Source: JBGSIC01 sp041751875
GTDB taxonomy: Bacteria > Bdellovibrionota > FAC87 > UBA2466 > JACKAF01
DNA length: 64,000 nucleotides
Assembly: GCA_041751875.1 (NCBI GenBank)
Contig: JBGSIC010000014.1
Coordinates: 1-64,000, forward strand
Direction of reading: 5' to 3'
Part shown: piece by piece, positions 35,118 through 43,447 of the stretch
Layout of the letters: every line of letters starts with the position of its first letter
Position numbering within the stretch: position 1 is the first letter of the stretch
The notes under the pieces: model-generated
The model's database searches: none
Told to the model about the DNA's origin: nothing
The model's input: the letters and a program-made list of their open reading frames with translations, nothing else
Translations under genes and position numbers: made by a program

Positions 35118-36356
35118 TTACCTTTCAAACTTCTTGAGGATGAGCGTCGCGTTCGTGCCTCCGAAACCAAACGAATTAGTCATCACGGTGTCCACTTTTT
35201 TCTGACGTGCTTCGTTTGGAACGTAATCTAAATCACATTCAGGACTTGGATTTTCAAGATTGATTGTTGGCGGAATGGCACCGTGTTGCATCGCTTGCAC
35301 ACAGAACATCGCTTCCAAAGCACCGGCAGCACCCAGCAGGTGACCCGTCATCGATTTTGTGGAGCTGACCGCAAGATTTTTGGCGTGAGAACCAAACACC
35401 GATTTAAGAGCGACTGTTTCCATCACGTCACCAAGAGGAGTGGAGGTTCCGTGCGTGTTTACATACTGAACGGCTTCGGGCTTCAGCTTCGCGTCTTCGA
35501 GCGCCAGCTTCATGCACCTCACCGCACCTTCTCCATCTGGACTCGGAGCGGTGATGTGGAAAGCATCGCAGTTCGAACCGTAACCAACCATTTCGGCAAA
35601 GATCGTGGCACCACGCTTCTTAGCATGCTCCAATTCTTCTAAAATCATCACGGCGGCCCCTTCTCCCATCACAAAGCCGTCACGGTCTTTGTCGTAAGGG
35701 CGAGAAGCGCGTGTTGGCTCGTCGTTTCGCTGGGAAAGAGCGCGCGCAGAACAAAAACCTGCAAAGCTTAAGTCACAAATGACTGCCTCCGCGCCACCGG
35801 CCACCATCACATCGACTCCTCCGTGCTGAATCGTCCGAACGGATTCACCGAGTGCGTGGGCGCTGGAAGAGCAGGCGGTGGTTATCACCGTGTTCGGGCC
35901 TTTTAGCCCGTACTTAATCGCAATCTGGCCCGGTGCCAGGTTGCCGATGATCATGGGAATAAAGAAAGGGCTTACCCGCCTGGGGCCGTTGTCCAAAACT
36001 TCTTTGTGCCACCTTTGAATTTCAATCAGACCACCGATACCGACACCTACACACGCGCCGATACGCTCGCGGTTTTCCTTCTCAAGCTCCAAGCCTGAGT
36101 GCTTAATCGCTTCATCGCCTGCAATCATGCAGAACTGGATAAAGCGGTCCATTTTTTTTAGTTCTTTTACGTTGAAATAAGCGGTGGGATCGTAATCCTT
36201 AACTTCACCCGCAATTCGGCACGTGTACCTGGCCGCATCGAATTGCTTTACTGTGGCAATCCCGGATCGGGCTGCCATCATGGAGTCCCAGTTGGCGGGC
36301 GCGGTATTGCCCACCGGACTGATCGCCCCGTAGCCTGTCACTACCACTCGTCGCAT
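35118..36356 (-). CDS. fabF: beta-ketoacyl-ACP synthase II
   Basis: FabF extends fatty-acyl chains by condensing acyl groups with malonyl-ACP. The 412-residue thiolase-fold enzyme has its Cys nucleophile in TACSSSAHALG (about residue 163), His residues in NTHGTSTPLGD and SMTGHLLGAAGA, and the C-terminal GFGGTNATLIL. It follows acpP by 17 bases, the usual acpP-fabF pair. Confidence 0.97.
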   Translation of the reverse strand: MRRVVVTGYGAISPVGNTAPANWDSMMAARSGIATVKQFDAARYTCRIAGEVKDYDPTAYFNVKELKKMDRFIQFCMIAGDEAIKHSGLELEKENRERIGACVGVGIGGLIEIQRWHKEVLDNGPRRVSPFFIPMIIGNLAPGQIAIKYGLKGPNTVITTACSSSAHALGESVRTIQHGGVDVMVAGGAEAVICDLSFAGFCSARALSQRNDEPTRASRPYDKDRDGFVMGEGAAVMILEELEHAKKRGATIFAEMVGYGSNCDAFHITAPSPDGEGAVRCMKLALEDAKLKPEAVQYVNTHGTSTPLGDVMETVALKSVFGSHAKNLAVSSTKSMTGHLLGAAGALEAMFCVQAMQHGAIPPTINLENPSPECDLDYVPNEARQKKVDTVMTNSFGFGGTNATLILKKFER

Positions 36357-36373
36357 TGGTTTGATTTCGCGTA

Positions 36374-36607
36374 CTAGTTAACTTTCGCTTTGATGTAGTT
36401 CACTACATCATTCACGGTTTTGATTTTCTCGGCATCTTCATCCGGGATTTCTAAGTCAAATTCTTCTTCCATGGTCATGACAAGCTCAACGATGTCGAGT
36501 GAGTCAGCGCCCAGGTCATCAATGAAAGACGCTTCGGGAGTCACGGTGTCTGCCTCTACTCCGAGCTGTTCAACAATGATATTCTTCACCTTTTCTTCAG
36601 TGGTCAT
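36374..36607 (-). CDS. acpP: acyl carrier protein
   Basis: ACP carries acyl chains on a phosphopantetheine arm. Starting at ATG 36607 (MTTEEKVKNIIVEQLG) gives 77 residues, the normal size, with the modified serine in GADSLDIVEL (Ser36). I reject a longer upstream reading because GGGAGAGGG lies just before this ATG and the upstream extension spans the promoter. It is the first gene of a long operon with fabF and rpiB through ppsR. Confidence 0.97.
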   Translation of the reverse strand: MTTEEKVKNIIVEQLGVEADTVTPEASFIDDLGADSLDIVELVMTMEEEFDLEIPDEDAEKIKTVNDVVNYIKAKVN

Positions 36608-36644
36608 TACCCTCTCCCTTACGAGTGTCCAAAAATATTGGCCG

Positions 36645-36673
36645 ACTCTAGCACCGGGTAGCAACCAGTGCAA
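36645..36673 (-). promoter_or_regulatory. promoter of the acpP operon
   Basis: Minus-strand TTGCAC (36673-36668), exactly 17 bases, TAGAGT (36650-36645). The start near 36638 leaves a short leader of about 30 bases with a strong ribosome site. Confidence 0.65.
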
Positions 36674-36858
36674 GGCTTGGATTTCTCATTACTTAGCCCA
36701 CCTGCCGGTGGCAGCCGGCGGGCTTTCGCGCTCCTATAGGGGCACAACTTATTGATTTTACAAGGTTCTAAAGGAAGGTCCGAGAAAACAGTTTGACAGG
36801 AGGGTCGTCCCAGATGGAGATTTTAGCCGTTAGGCTTTGAAATTGAAAAGGAAGTTCC

Positions 36859-37362
36859 ATGAAAACTTTTTTGTTGGTCGCAGCACTTTTCGCGTTGCAA
36901 CCGGGCGCTTCTGCAGAAACTGAACAGCGTTTTGATTATTCCCCGTTCGGAACCGAAATTGAACTTCGTACCGCACCCAACAGCGAGAAGCTCGCGTTCG
37001 GTGTGATTTTTTCCTACGGCGACGATCCCGATGGCAATTCCTGGCTCATCAATCTCATTTCGAAAACAGATTTCGAAGAACAGTCAGCGTGGAATTTGTT
37101 CAGCAAAGATTCTGCGCAGTATCTGTTCCCTAAGTGGCGGACAGTAAAAAAAGGTCCTGCGTTTCAGGCATCTCTTCCAGAGAAAGAAGCGATTACAGTA
37201 TTGGGAACCCAAACGGATTGGGTAATGGTGTTTAAAACCAAGGATGACGTTTTAAGTTATTTGCGCATCGGAGAAATGTGCGAAGACAAAAGATTCCAGG
37301 ACTACTTTAAGAATCTCACCGACTCAAAAGCGTGCCATGAAATCACGCCTGACGATCTGTAG
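36859..37362 (+). CDS. exported protein of unknown function (167 residues)
   Basis: Not recognised. A signal peptide MKTFLLVAALFALQPGASA precedes a mature domain of about 148 residues with alternating strand-like segments (IELRTAPNSEKLAFGVIFSYG, TVLGTQTDWVMVFKTKDDV). Two cysteines near the C terminus (GEMCEDK and SKACHE) could form a disulphide. AAAAGGAAG before the ATG is a good ribosome site. It lies alone between the divergent acpP operon and the convergent symporter gene. A GC-rich hairpin (about 36697-36725) lies upstream. Confidence 0.85.
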   Translation: MKTFLLVAALFALQPGASAETEQRFDYSPFGTEIELRTAPNSEKLAFGVIFSYGDDPDGNSWLINLISKTDFEEQSAWNLFSKDSAQYLFPKWRTVKKGPAFQASLPEKEAITVLGTQTDWVMVFKTKDDVLSYLRIGEMCEDKRFQDYFKNLTDSKACHEITPDDL

Positions 37363-37387
37363 AACCTCTTAGAACGTTATCGCGCTC

Positions 37388-38731
37388 TTAGGATTTCCAC
37401 TCTGCTTCGTTCGCCTTCGTTTCAGCGGCGATGACTCCCGAAAGAACCACGAGCGAAATCAGGTTGGGAAGCGCCATGAGTCCGTTAGCAGCATCCGCAA
37501 AATCCCACACGGCTGCAGCGGGTTGTACCGCCCCAAACCACACAGCCGCCACCCAACAAAGTCGGTACGGAGTAATCGATTTTTTTCCAAACAAATACTC
37601 TACGGCCCTTTCTCCGTAGTAGCTCCATCCCAGAATAGTGGAAAAAACAAAAGTCGCGAGTCCGATCAAAAGGATGATGGGGCCAATAGCGTGCAACTCT
37701 CCAAACGCTGCGCTGGTAAGTTGAGCTTTGGGTAGCCCCTCGTTCCAGTGACCACTTACCACTAAAACGAGTCCCGTCATTAAACACACGACAACGGTAT
37801 CCCAAAACGTACCCGTTGCTGAAACCAAAGCCTGGCGCACGGGGTTAGGCGTTCTCGCCGCGGCCGCCACAATAGGAGCGCTACCTAGTCCCGATTCATT
37901 GGAAAAAAGACCGCGCGCAATTCCCGACTGGACCGCTTGCTTGAAGGTGGCGCCCAAGAAACCGCCGACGGCTGCTTGGCCACTGAAAGCACCGGTGAGA
38001 ATTTCTCCAATCGCCCCGGGCAAAGCAGAGAGGTTGGTGAGAAGCACCAATGCACAGCCAACAATGTACACAACCGCCATGACGGGAACGAGTACCGCGC
38101 AGACACGCGCGATGGATCGGATTCCCCCCAAAATGACGGCTGCCGTAAGCGCGGCCATCACACCGCCCATTACCACGCGAGTGGTGAAGAAGTTTTCCGG
38201 AGCAACATGCCCCAACGCGAGTTCCACTAGGCTATTGGCCTGGGTCATGTTTCCAATCCCAAAAGCCGCAATGCAGGTAAAAACAGCAAAGATCACGCCC
38301 AACCACTTTTTCCCCATCCCGCGTTCAAGCACGTACATAGGTCCACCGGCCATTTGCCCATCGGCCGTTTGAATGCGGTACTTCACCGATAAAACGGCTT
38401 CTCCGTATTTCGTGGCGATCCCAAATATTCCGGTGAGCCACATCCAAAAGACCGCGCCGGGTCCCCCGACACTCACAGCTCCCGCGACCCCGATGATATT
38501 GCCCGTGCCAATCGTCGCCGCCAATGCGGTCATCAAAGACCCAAATTGGCTGATATCCCCCTTGCCCGTTTGCTCCCGGCTAAAGGAAATGCGTATGGCC
38601 TTGAAGATGTGTCTTTGAATAAAGCCCGTACGGAAAGTTAAAAAAACGTGGGTCCCCATCAACAATATAATAAGAGGAAGACCCCATACCCATCCCGATA
38701 AGGAAGCGGAAAATTCACCAAACCAAGCCAT
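37388..38731 (-). CDS. alanine/glycine:cation symporter (AGCS family)
   Basis: A 447-residue inner-membrane protein with about ten hydrophobic helices. Family hallmarks include FGSLMTALAATIGTGNIIGVAGA, GGPGAVFWMWLTGIFGIATKYGE, GGPMYVLERGMG and RGLFSNESGLGSAPI. AGCS members import alanine or glycine with sodium. Glycine uptake would fit the glycine-cleavage genes found to the right, but the substrate is inferred from context. AAGGGGTCCC before the ATG gives a ribosome site. Confidence 0.93.
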   Translation of the reverse strand: MAWFGEFSASLSGWVWGLPLIILLMGTHVFLTFRTGFIQRHIFKAIRISFSREQTGKGDISQFGSLMTALAATIGTGNIIGVAGAVSVGGPGAVFWMWLTGIFGIATKYGEAVLSVKYRIQTADGQMAGGPMYVLERGMGKKWLGVIFAVFTCIAAFGIGNMTQANSLVELALGHVAPENFFTTRVVMGGVMAALTAAVILGGIRSIARVCAVLVPVMAVVYIVGCALVLLTNLSALPGAIGEILTGAFSGQAAVGGFLGATFKQAVQSGIARGLFSNESGLGSAPIVAAAARTPNPVRQALVSATGTFWDTVVVCLMTGLVLVVSGHWNEGLPKAQLTSAAFGELHAIGPIILLIGLATFVFSTILGWSYYGERAVEYLFGKKSITPYRLCWVAAVWFGAVQPAAAVWDFADAANGLMALPNLISLVVLSGVIAAETKANEAEWKS

Positions 38732-38852
38732 AAGGGACCCCTTAATTAATAGAGGGTCAAATCCTAAACCACAGTGCCGTTTTTTTAAACTCGGATGAAG
38801 TCTTTAATTACGTGTACATCGGAGAAAGGCGGGCAACGGAAGCATCGAAACC

Positions 38853-39323
38853 CTAGAAAATCATTCCCCGCGTAAAGTGAACCGTGTCGGTTCCTTCAGG
38901 ACGAATGCTGGTCAGATACCAGGCGTCCCCCTCTTTCTTGAGGTTCACGCGGCGCTCGGTGGTTTCCGTAGTGGGATCGGTTCCCCCTGGGTTGGAAACG
39001 GTCACTTTGTAATGGACGTTTGCGATCTGATTTAGCGTGTTGTTCTGCAACACTTCAAAACTCTTCAGTTCAAGAGGATTATTGATGTAGGCCAGTTCGA
39101 AGGTTTCCTCATTCATCTCGTTAAAAGCCCGTCGCATTTCCTCGCCACACAACGACGCGAGTTTCTGGCGATCGTCTTGTGCTTTCACCTGAGTGCTCAT
39201 CTGCACGAACAGTTTGACCACCTCTTCAGGGGGCAAACCCGAGTGAGCTGCTTTTTTTGTGCAGGCACTCGACACAACAAACAAACCAAGAAGGATAACG
39301 GGAAGCCGTTTGATTTTGCGCAT
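38853..39323 (-). CDS. lipoprotein with NTF2/DUF4878-like domain
   Basis: The 156-residue product has an N-terminal lipoprotein signal with lipobox VSSAC (Cys at about residue 21). The rest (PPEEVVKLFVQMSTQVKAQDD, then VHYKVTVSN, RRVNLKKEGDAWYLTSI) resembles small cone-shaped NTF2-like or DUF4878 domains that bind envelope partners; function unknown. The ATG lacks a Shine-Dalgarno sequence, while TTGCTC-17-TTAAAC lies seven bases before it. It is divergent from the FAD oxidoreductase, with the two promoters overlapping. Confidence 0.85.
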   Translation of the reverse strand: MRKIKRLPVILLGLFVVSSACTKKAAHSGLPPEEVVKLFVQMSTQVKAQDDRQKLASLCGEEMRRAFNEMNEETFELAYINNPLELKSFEVLQNNTLNQIANVHYKVTVSNPGGTDPTTETTERRVNLKKEGDAWYLTSIRPEGTDTVHFTRGMIF

Positions 39324-39330
39324 GCGAATA

Positions 39331-39359
39331 GTTTAACCTCAAGGCCACTCCTTGAGCAA
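39331..39359 (-). promoter_or_regulatory. promoter candidate of the lipoprotein gene
   Basis: Minus-strand TTGCTC (39359-39354), 17-base spacer, TTAAAC (39336-39331), seven bases to ATG at 39323. This would give a leaderless message. Confidence 0.45.
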
Positions 39360-39365
39360 GCAGCC

Positions 39366-39394
39366 TTGCCGGAATACCGGGGGTGGGATATCCG
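39366..39394 (+). promoter_or_regulatory. promoter candidate of the FAD oxidoreductase gene
   Basis: TTGCCG (39366-39371), 17-base spacer, TATCCG (39389-39394), seven bases, ATG 39402. This again predicts a leaderless message; it lies back to back with the lipoprotein promoter. Confidence 0.4.
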
Positions 39395-39401
39395 CTTAGA
39401 C

Positions 39402-40610
39402 ATGCCACAGACAAAGGCCCAATGTTTGGTTTTAGGCGCCGGAATTATCGGTAGCGCCGTTGCTTACGAACTTTCGCGCAGGGGGGTCCGCGACATTCAC
39501 GTTCTCGATCCCGATTTGGAGGGCCAGTTCAGCAGCACAGAACGCAACGCGGGGGGGGTCCGCCATCTTTGGCGCCATCCTATTAACGTGGAACTCGCCC
39601 GTCACTCGATTGCGCTTTTTGAAGAAATTAAAGAGGAGATCGGCTTTCAGCAATCAGGGTATCTATGGCTCTTCAAAAAAGAGGAATCCCAAACCGCCGA
39701 TGACCTTCTCGCCCATACTCGTTCCATGGGTGTCGCCTACGAAAAGCTTTCTCCGAGTGACATTAAGCAGCGCTATCCCTTTCTGGATAAAACAGAGGAC
39801 CTTTCATGCGGCATGTTTGGGGCAAAGGATGGCCTTTTAAATGCTAACGCGCTTAAGTCGTACTTTCGCAAAGAGGCGCAGGAAAAAGGGGTTCGTTTTC
39901 ACGATCGCTTCCGCGCCTTAAAAATCAGCAAACACAACGGGGGCGTCCGGGTTGCGGGCGAAGTCTTCCCCGATCAAAAGGAAGCCCACGCCTATCTTCA
40001 GGCCCCTTCCGACACGGTTCAGTTTGAGAAACAAGAGTGGAGCGCGGAAGTCGTGATTCTTTGTATGGGAGCCTGGAGCCAAACCGTGGATTTCCAGGAA
40101 GAGGAGCCGCTCGACCTGAAACCGATACGTCGGCAGATCGCTCTTTTTCAAGCAGAAGGTTTTGATATGACCCCCTACGGAATGGTGGTCGATACCAGCA
40201 AAGTGTACTTCCATCCCGAAGGGGGAAACATTTTGGCGGGCTTTGTAATTAAAGACGAAAAGGCTGGATTTAATTTTAGCTACGACCCCAACTTCTTTGA
40301 AGAACATCTCTGGCCTCCCCTCTTTGAACGTTCCACGAAGCTGGAAAGACTCAAACATGTGACTGGTTGGGGCGGGATGTACCATTACACGCCCGATACG
40401 ACAGGCATCCTGGGAAAAGTTCCCGGGTGGGACAACCTCATTGAAGCCCACAGTTTCACCGGCCGGGGAGTCATGCAGTGCTACGGGGCGGCGCTGGCGG
40501 TTGCGGACCTTGTGCTCAAAAAATCCTTTTCTCGCTTCGATGCCGCCTGCCTAAGCCGAACCCGGTTTCGCGATCCTAAGCAATGGCTGGCGGAAACCCT
40601 TCATATTTAA
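39402..40610 (+). CDS. FAD-dependent oxidoreductase, DAO family
   Basis: Starting at ATG 39402 gives 402 residues. The dinucleotide-binding motif LVLGAGIIGSAVAYELSRRG is right at the N terminus, as expected in sarcosine, glycine and dimethylglycine oxidases/dehydrogenases. STERNAGGVRHLWRHP and the C-terminal GWGGMYHYTPDTTGILG and HSFTGRGVMQCYGAALAVADL are DAO-family features. The best guess is an amine or N-methylglycine oxidoreductase, given metF and gcvT close by, but the substrate is not determined. A longer upstream reading would run through the promoter and the divergent gene. Confidence 0.88.
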   Translation: MPQTKAQCLVLGAGIIGSAVAYELSRRGVRDIHVLDPDLEGQFSSTERNAGGVRHLWRHPINVELARHSIALFEEIKEEIGFQQSGYLWLFKKEESQTADDLLAHTRSMGVAYEKLSPSDIKQRYPFLDKTEDLSCGMFGAKDGLLNANALKSYFRKEAQEKGVRFHDRFRALKISKHNGGVRVAGEVFPDQKEAHAYLQAPSDTVQFEKQEWSAEVVILCMGAWSQTVDFQEEEPLDLKPIRRQIALFQAEGFDMTPYGMVVDTSKVYFHPEGGNILAGFVIKDEKAGFNFSYDPNFFEEHLWPPLFERSTKLERLKHVTGWGGMYHYTPDTTGILGKVPGWDNLIEAHSFTGRGVMQCYGAALAVADLVLKKSFSRFDAACLSRTRFRDPKQWLAETLHI

Positions 40611-40643
40611 CACTTAACTTTACGCGTCATCAGTCAATTTCCG

Positions 40644-40674
40644 CTCCCGCCGATAAGAGTAGAGAAAGCGGGAG
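40644..40674 (+). promoter_or_regulatory. hairpin covering the ribosome site of the zinc-ribbon-like gene
   Basis: CTCCCGC (40644-40650) pairs perfectly with GCGGGAG (40668-40674), and GGGAGG is the Shine-Dalgarno sequence of the ATG at 40680. The stem would hide it and could make translation conditional. Confidence 0.5.
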
Positions 40675-40679
40675 GCTCT

Positions 40680-41096
40680 ATGGCGGAAGCCAAAAAAGAA
40701 GCAGCAGCAAAAGAAGTCGTTAAAAAAGAAGGTGCGGTAACAAAAGGCGCAGCTCCTAAAAAGGAACTGCCCAAACGAGGACGCACCAAAAAAGAAATCG
40801 AGTTTGCCAATACCCCGCGCGAGAAGCGCAAATGCGCCATTGGTTCTTGCAAGCAGAGCTACAAAGCAAAGGGCTACTGCAAGAAGCATTACAAGAAATG
40901 GCGAAACGGCGAATACGGTTTAGCTCGCTATAAGACCTGCGCTACGATGGACTGCCGTACTCCCATGGCTGACCATCGCTTCGGTTATTGCGAAGCGCAC
41001 TATCAAGAAAAGTACAACAAGCAGTCCAAGGCCCATTCGGCACCTGAGGCAGCACCCGCAGCCGCACCGGCCGCCGACGAAAAAGCGACCGCTTAG
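40680..41096 (+). CDS. small basic protein with tandem Cys4/His zinc-binding motifs
   Basis: The 138-residue product has a Lys/Ala-rich N terminus (1-45), a cysteine core, and an Ala/Pro-rich tail (about 118-138). The core holds two copies of one motif: Cys52-x4-Cys57-x9-Cys67-x2-His70 (ending GYCKKHYKKW) and Cys87-x4-Cys92-x11-Cys104-x2-His107 (ending GYCEAHYQEKY). This spacing looks like a duplicated zinc finger of the kind seen in small nucleic-acid-binding or HNH-associated proteins. Function is not known. No signal peptide, so cytoplasmic. Confidence 0.85.
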   Translation: MAEAKKEAAAKEVVKKEGAVTKGAAPKKELPKRGRTKKEIEFANTPREKRKCAIGSCKQSYKAKGYCKKHYKKWRNGEYGLARYKTCATMDCRTPMADHRFGYCEAHYQEKYNKQSKAHSAPEAAPAAAPAADEKATA

Positions 41097-41157
41097 CTTT
41101 CTACCCCAGACGCTGCGCTAGCCATCCCCAATCAAATGGGCTAGCTTAGGCAGTTCA

Positions 41158-42033
41158 ATGGGAACGCTCCGCGAGAAACTCCTCGCTGGTAATAAAGTCA
41201 TCAGTGCTGAAATCACGCCCCCGAAGGGAATAGGCGTGAAAAAGCTTTTGGACAACGCTCGCCTTCTTTCTCCTTTTGTAGACGCCATCAACATCACCGA
41301 CTGCCAACGCGCTTTAGTGAAGATGTCGAGTTTGGCCGCCTGCAAAGTTCTGCTCGATGAAGGCCTCGAACCGGTTTACCAACTTACCTGCCGCGATCGA
41401 AATAGAATCGCTCTCCAATCCGATCTGATGGGAGCCGGAGCTTTGGGCATTACAAATTTACTCTGCCTAACTGGCGATCCGGTTAAAGTCGGCGACCACC
41501 CCGATTCCAAACCCGTTTTTGAACTCGAAGCGGTCGGCCTTTTAAATATCGTACAAAAACTGCAAGCTCGTGAAGACGATAAGGGCAACAAAATGAACAA
41601 GGCTACCCAGTTCTTCGTCGGGGCCGTCGTCAACCCCACATTGAAAAGCGCGGGACAGATGGTACGCCTGGAAAAGAAAATCCAATCGGGTGCCCTTTTC
41701 TTTCAGACGCAAGCCAACTACGATTTAGAAGATTTTGTGGGTTTCTTGAAAAGCGCGAAATCACGGCAGACAAAAATCATCGCCGGTGTGCTCATCATCG
41801 AGTCCTACGAAATGCTGGCCTATATTCACAAAAATCTTCCCGGTGTCCAGGTTCCCGAAGATGTGCTCCAACGTTTCGAGCGCTCCAAAGATCCGCTTCA
41901 AACCGGAATCGACTTTGCCGTGGAAACCATGTTGGCGGTCGAAAAGGAATGCGCTGGTTTTCACCTCATGTCCATTCGAGCTGAAGAGCTCATCCCTAAA
42001 GTGATGGAGTCTTATGCCAAACGAAAGTCTTAG
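41158..42033 (+). CDS. metF: methylenetetrahydrofolate reductase-like protein
   Basis: MTHFR reduces methylene-THF to methyl-THF with FAD. The 291-residue protein starts LREKLLAGNKVISAEITPPKG and contains QLTCRDRNRIALQSDLMGA and NLLCLTGDPVKVGDHPDSK, both strong family motifs, plus FFQTQANYDLEDF near the middle. The length matches the short bacterial form. The ribosome site is weak. The gene overlaps gcvT by 20 bases, so the two are coupled, placing one-carbon handling and glycine cleavage in one operon. Confidence 0.9.
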   Translation: MGTLREKLLAGNKVISAEITPPKGIGVKKLLDNARLLSPFVDAINITDCQRALVKMSSLAACKVLLDEGLEPVYQLTCRDRNRIALQSDLMGAGALGITNLLCLTGDPVKVGDHPDSKPVFELEAVGLLNIVQKLQAREDDKGNKMNKATQFFVGAVVNPTLKSAGQMVRLEKKIQSGALFFQTQANYDLEDFVGFLKSAKSRQTKIIAGVLIIESYEMLAYIHKNLPGVQVPEDVLQRFERSKDPLQTGIDFAVETMLAVEKECAGFHLMSIRAEELIPKVMESYAKRKS

Positions 42034-43120
42034 AACCCCTCTTTATTCGCACCACGTGGATCTCAAAGCACGCATGGTACCTTTTGCTGGCTATGAAATG
42101 CCCGTGCAGTACTCGGGCGTTTTAGAAGAAACCAAAGCCGTGCGCCAAGCAGCAGGGCTTTTTGACGTGAGCCACATGGGGCAATTCGCCTTGCGAGGAA
42201 AAGACGCGCTTTCCGCTTTGAATAAACTCGTCACCAACGACTTGGAAAAGCTCCAGCTGGGTCAAGCGCAGTACAATGTCCTTTGTCGACCCGATGGGGG
42301 CGCCATCGACGATCTCGTAGTCTACCGCCGAGCGGAAGACTATATCTATATTTGTGTAAATGCCTCGAACAGGGAAAACGATTTTCAATGGATGCAGTCG
42401 CACCTTCCCCCTCAACTTTCTTTCGAAGATGAAAGCGAAGCAACCGCTTTGATCGCACTTCAAGGCCCGCGGTCAGTGGAAATTTTGGATGCTTTGGGAC
42501 TGGGCGCTGTTACCGCCAAGCTTCCCTACTACTGGGCTACGGAAGGCGAAATCGGCGTCATTTCCGCTTACGTTTCGCGCACAGGCTACACGGGAGAAGA
42601 TGGGTTTGAACTTTACGTGGAAGCAGAAAATGCTGGCGCGTTGTGGGAACAAATCTTAGACGTCGGAATGGACAAGGGCTGCATCCCGTGCGGTCTGGGA
42701 TCACGCGATACTCTGCGCACTGAAATGGGGTATCCGCTTTACGGCCATGAACTCACACTGAACTCGTCGCCGATAGCGGCAGGACTTAAATGGGTTGTGA
42801 AACTTAAGAAGAATGAATTTATCGGGAAAGAGGCGCTTCAGAAAGAAGTCGAAATGGGTTCGCCCCGACAACTTAAAGCGATGCTTCTCACCGACCGGCG
42901 CATGGCGCGGCCCGGTTATCCCATCTTGAGCGAAGGCAAAGTGGTGGGCGAAGTCACCAGCGGTGTCTTTAGTCCCCACCTGGATGCACCTATTGCACTG
43001 GGCTTTGTCGAAAAAGCCGCAGCGACGGCTCCCACGTTCGACATCGAAGTCCGAGGAGCGGCGGTACCCGCGAAGGTAGTACCCTTACCCTTCGTGCAAC
43101 CGCACACCCGAAAGTTCTAA
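42014..43120 (+). CDS. gcvT: aminomethyltransferase, T-protein of the glycine cleavage system
   Basis: GcvT transfers the methylene group from the aminomethyl-lipoyl H protein to THF, releasing ammonia. The 368-residue product has RTPLYSHHVDLKARMVPFAGYEMPVQY, FDVSHMGQ, ALQGPRS, SRTGYTGEDGFELYV and the C-terminal GEVTSGVFSP. It ends in a TAA that begins an AAAGGTGCC palindrome. The remaining gcv genes follow 4.5 kb later. Confidence 0.96.
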   Translation: MPNESLRTPLYSHHVDLKARMVPFAGYEMPVQYSGVLEETKAVRQAAGLFDVSHMGQFALRGKDALSALNKLVTNDLEKLQLGQAQYNVLCRPDGGAIDDLVVYRRAEDYIYICVNASNRENDFQWMQSHLPPQLSFEDESEATALIALQGPRSVEILDALGLGAVTAKLPYYWATEGEIGVISAYVSRTGYTGEDGFELYVEAENAGALWEQILDVGMDKGCIPCGLGSRDTLRTEMGYPLYGHELTLNSSPIAAGLKWVVKLKKNEFIGKEALQKEVEMGSPRQLKAMLLTDRRMARPGYPILSEGKVVGEVTSGVFSPHLDAPIALGFVEKAAATAPTFDIEVRGAAVPAKVVPLPFVQPHTRKF

Positions 43121-43138
43121 AAGGTGCCTGGCACCTTT
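43120..43138. repeat. AAAGGTGCC/GGCACCTTT palindrome after gcvT
   Basis: A 19-base palindrome with one central base. It starts on the last base of the gcvT stop codon and shares its core with the repeats at 28562-28719. No T run long enough for a clear terminator. Confidence 0.75.
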
Positions 43139-43447
43139 CGGAACCGCCCAAGGTTTGGACAGCGCGCGTGCCTCTCTAACGAAATCGCAATTTTACAATG
43201 AAACAGTCCACCTAAGCCCCCTCCGTTTCGTATTCGCGTGGTCTTCACCTGGCCCAAAGTGACAACAGTACTAGCACTCGACAAATTGCGCGCCTGAGTC
43301 ACGCAGCAAAAAAAGGCACCACTTAAAGAAATCAGTTCGAGCTTTGGCATTCGCGTTGCACTTTCAACGGGTGAGGGAACGCGTCGTCAGACGTATTCAC
43401 TCAGTTTGCTTGTTGTTGTAGTAGAGCGACGTTAGCGAGAGTGGCGC
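43139..43447. other. intergenic stretch after gcvT
   Basis: About 310 bases between the palindrome and the next gene. I see no convincing promoter, RNA or frame. The ribosome site before the gene at 43448 is weak. Confidence 0.5.

Noticed and set aside
36697..36730. Terminator between acpP and the 36859 gene
   Set aside because: A GC-rich stem exists, but the two genes are divergent, and there is no proper T run on either strand.
39177..39401. N-terminal extension of the FAD oxidoreductase
   Set aside because: The extension has no homology pattern and crosses the divergent lipoprotein gene; the dinucleotide motif begins a few residues after ATG 39402, the normal position.
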